DNA of 64,000 nt from Segetibacter koreensis DSM 18137 (GTDB lineage Bacteria; Bacteroidota; Bacteroidia; Chitinophagales; Chitinophagaceae), in the NCBI RefSeq assembly GCF_000374045.1, contig NZ_KB893337.1, forward strand, positions 330,919 to 394,918. The letters are read 5' to 3'. Shown piece after piece: positions 38,401 to 44,935 of this stretch. Positions within the stretch are counted from its first letter, which is position 1, and the number at the start of each line of letters is the position of its first letter. The notes under the pieces are model-generated. The model was not told the origin of the DNA. It made no database searches and saw only the letters and a program-made list of their open reading frames with translations. Both the position numbers and the translations under genes were made by a program.

Positions 38401-38773
38401 GAATAAAGAAGATGATTTAAAGTATATTCTATGTATACTTAACTCTAAACTAATGAACTTTTATCATAAATATAAGTATTTAGATATCGAGAAAAATACA
38501 TTTCAGAAGATTCTGATAGCAAATTGCAAGAGATTTCCGATAAAGAAAGTAGATACAGAAACAAAGAAATCCCTAAGTAAATTAGTTGATAAAATTATTT
38601 CAAGAAAAACTGAAGAACAGATCGGTAACATAACAGAGGAAGCGACCATTGATAAATGGCTCTACAAGATATATGCCTTGAATTATACTGAAGCTTGCCT
38701 TATTGAAGGGAACAACGAGTGGATGACTAAAGAGGAGTACGAAGCGTTCACATTACCGGGAGAGAAAGAATAG
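35438..38773 (+). CDS. Eco57I-type adenine-specific DNA methyltransferase (BREX PglX-like size)
   Basis: A 1,111-residue N6-adenine methyltransferase. Motif I is VCDPAIGSGAFPMGLL (about 455) and motif IV is IIIANPPYVDIKGLP (about 713). A helical region lies between them and a C-terminal target-recognition region (about 800-1070) is followed by TEEEYEAFT-like text. The MLGHIFENLLEDNKDKGAFYTPKEIV segment is typical of this family. No PD-ExK nuclease was recognised at the N terminus. It probably marks self DNA for the PLD-helicase just upstream (18-bp gap). Confidence 0.9.
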   Translation: MDQQTLKRIFEKAYDSSEWIEVAKEVFKADNILTKPAKINLPANDWEATGVELGSFETTDNRQIGLYELTIGPKAQLHRNKKGMRELLAKVYKEDVDAALIVFVQGNKWRFSYVSEIYTRDDKGRRQKKSTDPKRYTYLLGEGERSKTAADRFAKVRTTASLFKTGVSLETLEEAFNVEKMSKDFFNAYRKHYGAFTAYLTGEDENSKEVCKSAAAFTSVFKKDKKCARDFVKKLLGRIVFMYFLEKKGWLGVKEGEKWGDGNENFLRDLFRDTKHKQNFHPNVLVPLFYETLNTDRKDELFKIDKSEFTHGDYHKLKIPFLNGGLFENDMLEADGLVLPEKLFADLFTFFDQYNFTVYEDSPDEHTVAVDPEMLGHIFENLLEDNKDKGAFYTPKEIVHYMCQESLIEYLFTKLNDQGETVKRESIEKLIKRQEAAELIEYDEAILKALREVKVCDPAIGSGAFPMGLLMEIYHAVEVLYFVSPDVTEKVWKMKDWNPAKVKSDIIQNSIYGVDIEKGAVDIARLRFWLSLVVDETKPQPLPNLDYKIVVGDSLLSKFENHVIDIEWNYTTSHGTADTKKLITEQVGLLQRLSAWQGAYYNHKINKEKYQRDIKNLKIDILINQLTLSRKSYRDKNKTIVPLDGFPLTAKQIKTNLENDLVIAEFDQNIQKLQTIKKDAAAKLEFFDWRLDFPAVMNSSDKSKEGFDIIIANPPYVDIKGLPPAHVKSYFLTFATCENRINLYSIFIEKSLRLLRNDASLCFIVPNSLLLNSSYKKIRNRLVNHLTQLIKLPDAIFENAIVETIIFQIKTSNLLEEIKGKVYPNDFKTDLRNIVFNSFERSQWREDPENKFNIFSDGIVSALLLHMEKDSVALETLADFSLGITPYDKYKGHTEEQIRNRVFHSDKKTSKFHVPMISGKNILPYVVTDQIEEYLEYGSWLGAAREKRFFIQPRIIVRQIISGNPPRIYAGYTSMELYFTQIGFAITTNKEDDLKYILCILNSKLMNFYHKYKYLDIEKNTFQKILIANCKRFPIKKVDTETKKSLSKLVDKIISRKTEEQIGNITEEATIDKWLYKIYALNYTEACLIEGNNEWMTKEEYEAFTLPGEKE

Positions 38774-38794
38774 AATGGATATAAACCAAATCTT

Positions 38795-39757
38795 ATGGCA
38801 ACCCTATTCACCCAACACCTTTACCAGCCTAAAAACAAGAGTGTAGTTCGGCTGGTAAGAAGCTTCCAACTAAACTATTCTCACACCTTTACTAAGGTTC
38901 GAAACCAGTGGTTGCCAGCAATAAGAGAGTTTCTTCGAGAAGAGACGGGTCTTAAAATGCACCAGAAGGTAATAGGGACTAAAATTCAAAAGGATAGTAA
39001 CATCAGTTTTCATTTTGTAACGGACAGAGAAGAAACATTCCTCAAACTGATTGATCAGCATTACCTGAACCTCGATTTTGACGAATACACTGCATTTAAC
39101 AAGCTGCGGTTACAAATGCAATCTTCTTCCAGGTTTTTTAAAAAGGAAGGTGAGGGGAGCGCTTTTTTACTGGATATCCTTGAAGAAAAGCCTCATGCGT
39201 CCTTTCATGAACTCGAGAATTACCTTGATGACTACTTTAAACAATACGATCTTAATAAGCTGATACAAACGCTTTTTAAGAATGCCGGCAGAACGGCAGA
39301 TATCTGGGGCACTTATACCTATGCTTCCAGTAGAGTTGAAGTTTATTATGTTCCCCTCATCTTGTTTTGCCAGATCAACAACCTTCCATTAGAGCATTCT
39401 ATTCTATCTACATTAGTTCACGAAATGGCACATGCCTATCACCACCTGGGTAAGGATAAAGACAACAGCCAATGGTCGGCCATGAATGTGACCGATAAAC
39501 ACATTGTAGAAGGGATGGCTGAATATTTTACGTGGCTATTTATTGAAGCCTACAAAGACAATCACCCGGGAATGGAAAAGACATACAGCTGCATGTTTAA
39601 CTGCCTGGCTGATGAATACACTTGTTTTAAGAAGTGGACACCAACGTATAGCAAGGAGGCAATTAAGTCTGCGCTACTAAGTACACGTCGTAAAGGTGTG
39701 AAAGACTATAACGAGTTTTTGAAACTGTTGCAAAGTGTAAAGACGATAATGCATTAG
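38795..39757 (+). CDS. HExxH zinc metallopeptidase in the restriction operon
   Basis: A 320-residue protein with an HEMAH zinc site (His about 209) and a downstream EGMAEYF that fits the third ligand of a gluzincin. The N-terminal 200 residues are unassigned and helical. The family resembles SprT-like or M48-type peptidases by eye, but it cannot be placed firmly. It lies 21 bp after the methyltransferase and 29 bp before mcrB, all on the plus strand, so it is part of the same operon. A role in cleaving a partner or phage protein is inferred. Confidence 0.75.
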   Translation: MATLFTQHLYQPKNKSVVRLVRSFQLNYSHTFTKVRNQWLPAIREFLREETGLKMHQKVIGTKIQKDSNISFHFVTDREETFLKLIDQHYLNLDFDEYTAFNKLRLQMQSSSRFFKKEGEGSAFLLDILEEKPHASFHELENYLDDYFKQYDLNKLIQTLFKNAGRTADIWGTYTYASSRVEVYYVPLILFCQINNLPLEHSILSTLVHEMAHAYHHLGKDKDNSQWSAMNVTDKHIVEGMAEYFTWLFIEAYKDNHPGMEKTYSCMFNCLADEYTCFKKWTPTYSKEAIKSALLSTRRKGVKDYNEFLKLLQSVKTIMH

Positions 39758-39786
39758 AAATTGAGAACAACTAACCCTGATACCCT

Positions 39787-42315
39787 ATGAGTGATGAAAA
39801 AATTACTTTTTTGCTTGTAAACCTGACATGGAATAGTAATAATTGGCAACAGCCAAGCGAAGACAAAAGCAATCATAAATGGGTCGACGCAGGTAATACT
39901 CCACATGAAAGCTGGAATTTTGACTTCAATAACGTAAGAAATACAAAAGAAGAAATAAGAGGTTATGCTCAATTTACGAAACCACCTAAAGTTACAGGTG
40001 CAAACAACCTCATTATTTTTCATTCACAAAACCAGATTGTCGGTTTTTACGGGAAAGCTGTGATACTTCCGAATGCTGTAGAAGTGAATGCCAAACAGAG
40101 CTTTAATCTTATAGCATCTAGAACTCTGGCTGTAGTATTAAGTAATAAGATTGTATCAGCAAAAGAGAAAGGATATTTTGATGGCAGAGAACGGATGGGG
40201 CAAGTTGGTTTTATATACCTCGAAACAGAAGAAGTTGTCGCATCGATGCTCAATGAAGCTTTGGAGTTAAATCCTCACCTGTCCTCGCAAATATTCGCAA
40301 TCAAAGCATGGGTGGGTATCAATGGAGATAAATCAACTAAGTATTGGGTCTTTCAAGCTAGCCCTAAAGTTTACAGGATTGTGGATGCATTAAGAGATGG
40401 AATATTGAAAACGTGGACAGTCAGTCAGAATAAGTCTAAGATTGGTATAGGCGATAAAGTAATCCTGTGGGCAACAGGAGCAAATGCCGGGGTGTACGCA
40501 CTTGCAACAATAACTTCTCCTGTTTATGAGACTAGCGACCCTGAGGAAGAATTGCCTTATTATACTGGGGTCGTTGACCAGCCGCAAATATCAGATAAAG
40601 TAGATCTCAAGTTAGATTACAATTTAGTAGATGATCCTATTTTGAAACCACGAGTTTTATCTCATGCTATACTCAAAGACTTAAAACATAGTGTGCAAGG
40701 GACAAACCTAGCAGCTACAGAAGACCAATACAACGCAATATTAAAATTGATAGAAGCTATGCCTGCAAACACAAACAACAACTCAATGCCTTTGAACCAG
40801 ATTTTGTATGGGCCTCCAGGCACAGGTAAGACATATACTACTATTGAAACAGCCATTCGCATTGCCAATCCGCAATTCATTTTTATTGACAGAACTAGAA
40901 AGGAGATTAAAGATGAATATGAAAGGCTGCAGAAAAAGGGCCAGGTAGAGTTTGTAACCTTTCATCAAAGCATGACTTATGAAGATTTTATCGAAGGAAT
41001 TAAACCGGTGGAGCCGAAGCCGGGTGATACTTTTTTGCAGTATGAAACGAAACCCGGGATTTTCAAAAGAATAGTAGCAAAAGCGTTGTTCACTCCTTCC
41101 TCAGAGAATAGTCGCTTCTCATTATCTGAAGATGATTTTACAAAAGCGACTTTTTATAAAATCTCGTTGGGGAATACAGCAAATCCGGACGATGACCAGA
41201 TTTTCCAATATTGTATGGACAATAATTGCATTGCGTTGGGCTGGGGTGATGCAATAGACTTTACAGGAAAGTCAGAAGCGGAAATTCAAAAAATGGTACC
41301 TGATCAGTTGGATAAGTTTGCCGCACAGGAAGTGAATATGTTTATTCACTATTTGAAGCAGGGAGATTATGTAGTGGTGAGCTACGGAAATTTATCTTTC
41401 AGGGCAATCGGCATTGTCACCGGAGATTACGAATATCGAAAGGTTGATGGCCTGGGAGTAAATCAATTTAAAAGTGTAAGGTGGTTGCTCAAAAATCAAA
41501 ATATCCCTGTTGAAGAGCTCTATTATAAACGATTTCAGCAGCAGACTTTGTACAAGCTGAATAAGGGAGAAATAAAGAAGGAGTTTTTCGTCAAAGGTGA
41601 AGCCAGTAACATACAGCCGCAAGTTTCCAAAGAGAATTATGTTCTTGTAATCGATGAAATTAATAGGGGCAATATTTCGCAGATTTTCGGTGAGCTGATT
41701 ACGCTTATAGAAGATGATAAACGAAAAGGGAGGGAAGAAGAGTTGGAGGTGTTGCTCCCTTACTCTGGTGAAAGGTTTTCTGTACCTGATAACTTATACA
41801 TCATAGGCACTATGAATACCGCTGATAGAAGCGTCGAGGCTTTGGATTCTGCTTTAAGACGTAGATTTTCCTTTATAGAAATGCAGGCAAATCCGAAACA
41901 TGAAGACATTGGCACAGATGTAACTATTGCAGGTAATTCTTTTGATTTTTCTGAAGTGCTAGCAACCGTAAACAAGCGTTTGGAAAAGCTTATAAGCCGT
42001 GATCACCAGATTGGGCATAGTTACTTTTTACCAAAAACCGGCTGGACATGGAATAACTATTTGCTTGCATTTAATAATAAGATCATTCCATTGCTGCAGG
42101 AGTATTTCTATGGCGATTACGCCAAAATGTGCCTGGTAGTAGGCAGAGGCTTTGTTGAGCTGCAACAGGAGCAAGATGATAGTAATACTAAGTTTTTTGC
42201 TGACGCTGAACATGACGCACTTGATAGTCTATTGGAAAAACAGGTGTGGCGTATCAAGCCAATAAATACAGAAGCTGATTTTGCTAACGCACTTAATCTA
42301 CTGCTGAATAAATAA
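39787..42315 (+). CDS. mcrB: McrB-type AAA+ GTPase with two EVE/PUA-like modules
   Basis: An 842-residue motor of a modification-dependent restriction complex. Residues 1-170 are a beta-rich domain. An EVE domain follows at about 185-300 (YWVFQASPKVYRIVDALRDGI, WTVSQNKSKIGIGDKVILW), then Walker A YGPPGTGKT (about 342). A second EVE/PUA-like block is inserted before Walker B (about 455-600: FYKISLGNTAN, CIALGWGDAIDFTGK, YVVVSYGNLSFRAIGIV). Walker B is VLVIDEINRGNISQIFGEL (about 620), followed by IIGTMNTADRS and LRRRF. Its stop overlaps the mcrC start by one base (TAATG). Confidence 0.93.
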   Translation: MSDEKITFLLVNLTWNSNNWQQPSEDKSNHKWVDAGNTPHESWNFDFNNVRNTKEEIRGYAQFTKPPKVTGANNLIIFHSQNQIVGFYGKAVILPNAVEVNAKQSFNLIASRTLAVVLSNKIVSAKEKGYFDGRERMGQVGFIYLETEEVVASMLNEALELNPHLSSQIFAIKAWVGINGDKSTKYWVFQASPKVYRIVDALRDGILKTWTVSQNKSKIGIGDKVILWATGANAGVYALATITSPVYETSDPEEELPYYTGVVDQPQISDKVDLKLDYNLVDDPILKPRVLSHAILKDLKHSVQGTNLAATEDQYNAILKLIEAMPANTNNNSMPLNQILYGPPGTGKTYTTIETAIRIANPQFIFIDRTRKEIKDEYERLQKKGQVEFVTFHQSMTYEDFIEGIKPVEPKPGDTFLQYETKPGIFKRIVAKALFTPSSENSRFSLSEDDFTKATFYKISLGNTANPDDDQIFQYCMDNNCIALGWGDAIDFTGKSEAEIQKMVPDQLDKFAAQEVNMFIHYLKQGDYVVVSYGNLSFRAIGIVTGDYEYRKVDGLGVNQFKSVRWLLKNQNIPVEELYYKRFQQQTLYKLNKGEIKKEFFVKGEASNIQPQVSKENYVLVIDEINRGNISQIFGELITLIEDDKRKGREEELEVLLPYSGERFSVPDNLYIIGTMNTADRSVEALDSALRRRFSFIEMQANPKHEDIGTDVTIAGNSFDFSEVLATVNKRLEKLISRDHQIGHSYFLPKTGWTWNNYLLAFNNKIIPLLQEYFYGDYAKMCLVVGRGFVELQQEQDDSNTKFFADAEHDALDSLLEKQVWRIKPINTEADFANALNLLLNK

Positions 42316-43550
42316 TGCCGGCCAAACAATACATACGTGTATTTGAGCACGCTACACTTCGTGAGAATGACGTAGTGGACGATGTCAAGTTTGAAGAGCA
42401 TCACTTAAAGGCGATGCAAGTATACTATGGAGCAAAGGGCAATCCCTATTACAACCTTACACACAAAGGTGTAAAGTTTACCTCTTATGTAGGCGTGCTA
42501 CAGGTTGCGGGATTAACGATTGAAGTATTGCCTAAAGCGGATAAGCAAGAGACAGATAAAACTGTATGGCACGGCTTCCTGGTAGATATGTTACGAACAG
42601 TTGGGTTGTTAGATACTTATGAGACCGGCACAGCATCCCTCAGGCTCAAGAGCCATTCCATATTAGACCTGTATATGAAGATGTTCGTAAAAGAAGTGCG
42701 TTACCTGCTGCAAACAGGATTGGTAAAGAAATACCGGAAGACAGAAAGCAACAGTTTCGCTTTAAAAGGTTCTTTACTGTTCTCAAAAAACCTTCAACAC
42801 AACCTGGTGCACGCAGAGCGCCTTTATGTTCGGCATAGCACGTATGATCGGGAAAACATTTTCAATCAGGTGTTATACAAAACGCTTTTGTTGCTCCGGC
42901 ATATCAACACATCATCCAATCTGGCGGGGAAAATAGAAAGCCTGCTGCTGGATTTTCCTGAATGTAACAACCTACAGGTAAATGATGTTTTTTTTGAAAA
43001 GTTGGTATTTGATAGAAAGACGGAAGCATACAAAAAGGCTATCCAGATAGCACGGTTACTACTGCTCCATTATCACCCTGATATACGAAAGGGAGGAAAT
43101 GAAGTCATCGCCTTAATGTTCGACATGAACAAACTCTGGGAAGCTTATGTATACAAGAAACTCCGTAAACAACTATTGGGTCGGTACACAGTAAGAGGAC
43201 AGGTAGGTACAGGATTTTGGCAGCCACAAACAGGTAGAACAGTTAGGGTGTATCCAGACATCGTTGTGTATGACTTGTCTGGAAATGTTGTTTGTATACT
43301 CGATACCAAGTGGAAGAACGTGTCCGGCAACAGCCCTTCTGATGATGATCTGAAACAGATGCTGGTGTATAACTTGTACTTCGGTTCGGTAAAGTCAGCA
43401 TTGTTGTATCCATCTACCAATGAATATTCCTTTGAAGGGACTTTTGCCAAAGATGGGCACGGAGAATGCCGGTTGAGCTTTATGCCATTGGTGCGGGAGA
43501 ATGGGAGTGTGAAGTTGTCGTTAGGAGAGGTGGAGGGGTATATTCGTTAA
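42315..43550 (+). CDS. mcrC: McrC nuclease subunit
   Basis: A 411-residue partner that supplies the nuclease of McrBC. The PD-(D/E)xK core reads VYPDIVVYDLSGNVVCILDTKWK (about 313-333). N-terminal text (LTHKGVKFTSYVGVLQVAGLTIEVLPK) is typical of McrC. The start ATG shares a base with the mcrB stop. It ends the operon; no terminator was seen, but a noncoding region of 364 bp follows. Confidence 0.93.
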   Translation: MPAKQYIRVFEHATLRENDVVDDVKFEEHHLKAMQVYYGAKGNPYYNLTHKGVKFTSYVGVLQVAGLTIEVLPKADKQETDKTVWHGFLVDMLRTVGLLDTYETGTASLRLKSHSILDLYMKMFVKEVRYLLQTGLVKKYRKTESNSFALKGSLLFSKNLQHNLVHAERLYVRHSTYDRENIFNQVLYKTLLLLRHINTSSNLAGKIESLLLDFPECNNLQVNDVFFEKLVFDRKTEAYKKAIQIARLLLLHYHPDIRKGGNEVIALMFDMNKLWEAYVYKKLRKQLLGRYTVRGQVGTGFWQPQTGRTVRVYPDIVVYDLSGNVVCILDTKWKNVSGNSPSDDDLKQMLVYNLYFGSVKSALLYPSTNEYSFEGTFAKDGHGECRLSFMPLVRENGSVKLSLGEVEGYIR

Positions 43551-43914
43551 TTACAAATTATGATGCTTTCACACGATTGCAGGACTGCGGTGGCAATAGA
43601 AATAGGAAGAACATGACTAATTAATCCGCTACAGAAGATATCTACCGTGTTCACAGGCCTGTATCTAAAAAATTCTAAGGCTATGCTTTGCTAAAATCAA
43701 ACCAACAATTTAAGCTCTCCGTGGCGTTTTCGCTTTTGTCCGTGTTTCCCCTCCGAACATAATTGAACAAAGGGCTGTTGGTGCAGACAGACAACAGCCC
43801 CGTTAAGGAAGTTAGTTCAAGGATAACCTTACTTATTCTGTTGTTATAATTAGATGCGACGCAAAGATGATCAGTCGGGCTACATGAGCTTGTACCAAAA
43901 TTCTAATTACAAAA
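43551..43914. other. 364-bp noncoding stretch with a 9-bp hairpin
   Basis: No gene seen. It holds a perfect inverted repeat GGGCTGTTG/CAACAGCCC (43772-43780 with 43792-43800) with an 11-nt loop. It might fold as an RNA hairpin; there is no U-run directly after it on the plus strand. Confidence 0.6.
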
Positions 43915-44106
43915 ATGTCAACCAATCAAATAGTTTCTAAAATCTGGTCGTTTTGCAATACCCTTCGTGATGATGGTGTGGGTTATGGCAATTACTTAGA
44001 ACAACTTACTTACCTGCTGTTTTTTAAAATGGCGGATGAATATAGCAAACCTCCTTACAGTCGTAAGATTGCCTATTCGTTTAAAATAAGATTTTTAGAT
44101 TTTTGA
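43915..44106 (+). pseudogene. hsdM: Truncated hsdM (type I methyltransferase) 5' stub
   Basis: Only 63 codons remain of a gene normally about 450-500 codons long. The text MSTNQIVSKIWSFCNTLRDD, GYGNYLEQLTYLLFFKMADE and YSKPPYS is the HsdM N terminus. After YSRK the frame departs from the family and stops. No motif I or NPPY is present. With the HsdR-like N terminus at 31.7 kb it marks the remains of a type I restriction locus on either side of the defence operon. Confidence 0.85.
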
Positions 44107-44390
44107 TTTTGTAAGGTCCATACCAATAGTCACCAGCTACTTCATCCCTAATGACTTGCAGTGAAGTAAGTGATGTTTTGAATGGGTTAGAAAGAAATGT
44201 ATGAAAGTTTATGTCATTAATCATTCAAGCAAAGTTAGGCTTAGGGCGCTGTAGCGCAAAGAAAGACTACGGCATAAACACAGCTCCTACCCTGCTTAAT
44301 CCCGCATTTATTCCGTTTCCTTTTTTGCTTAATTGCCCTAAGGCGGAGAATGCTCCATAATTAATTTTTTAAACTTTTAAATCTTGAGTT

Positions 44391-44861
44391 ATGGAAAGCA
44401 AACTGAGTGTATCAGCATTGTACCAGGTAGCTGAAATAGAGCTAAAATACAAATCAAAAGTGAAAGCTTCTGACCGCCTCCAAATCGGATCTTCGAAAGA
44501 CGCTTACCACATTCTACTGCAGTTATGGGATCATAATAAAATCGAATTTATAGAACAATTTAAAGTGTTGCTTCTTAACAGAGCGCAGAAAGTGTTGGGT
44601 ATTTACGAAGTATCAACTGGAGGTATTTCCGGAACTATTGCTGACCCAAGAATAATATTCGTAGCTGCACTTAAGGCTAACGCGTCTGGAATCGTCATTT
44701 CTCACAACCATCCGTCAGGGAGTCTTAAGCCAAGCAGGCAGGATGAAGAACTTACTCAAAAGTTAAAACACGCTGGTCAATTTCTTGAGATCAAATTACT
44801 TGATCACATAATCATCACTAGCGAAAGTTACTTGTCATTTGCTGATGAAGGGCTGCTATAA
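44391..44861 (+). CDS. radC: RadC-family JAB-domain protein
   Basis: A 156-residue protein typical of Bacteroidota mobile elements. The JAMM metal site reads VISHNHPSG (His pair about residues 104 and 106) with the Asp in SRQDEEL. The N-terminal HhH domain of long RadC is absent, as usual for the ICE-borne type. Its biochemical role is unsettled; the historical DNA-repair label is not supported by sequence. A terminator overlaps its stop. Confidence 0.93.
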   Translation: MESKLSVSALYQVAEIELKYKSKVKASDRLQIGSSKDAYHILLQLWDHNKIEFIEQFKVLLLNRAQKVLGIYEVSTGGISGTIADPRIIFVAALKANASGIVISHNHPSGSLKPSRQDEELTQKLKHAGQFLEIKLLDHIIITSESYLSFADEGLL

Positions 44862-44872
44862 GCCCTTTTTTT
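44850..44872 (+). terminator. Intrinsic terminator of radC
   Basis: 5-bp stem GGGCT/AGCCC (44850-44854 with 44861-44865), loop GCTATA, then seven T. It overlaps the radC stop codon. Confidence 0.75.
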
Positions 44873-44935
44873 AACTTTTGACGATCAGATGCCGAATACT
44901 ATTAGGCGGCATACCATTTTCTGCTCTCTTGTTTT

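Noticed and set aside
31706..38773. Calling the operon DISARM or BREX
   Set aside because: No DUF1998 (drmB), drmA, pglZ, brxL or brxC gene was recognised. Only generic parts are shared.
44107..44390. Short minus-strand frame MINDINFHTFLSNPFKTSL upstream of radC
   Set aside because: It is about 45 codons long and may be a fragment of a mobile-element gene, but nothing supports calling it a gene.
44391..44861. RadC JAB protein as the deubiquitinase of the ubiquitin-like cassette
   Set aside because: It is the ICE-type RadC, over 13 kb away with its own terminator. Nothing links it to the cassette.
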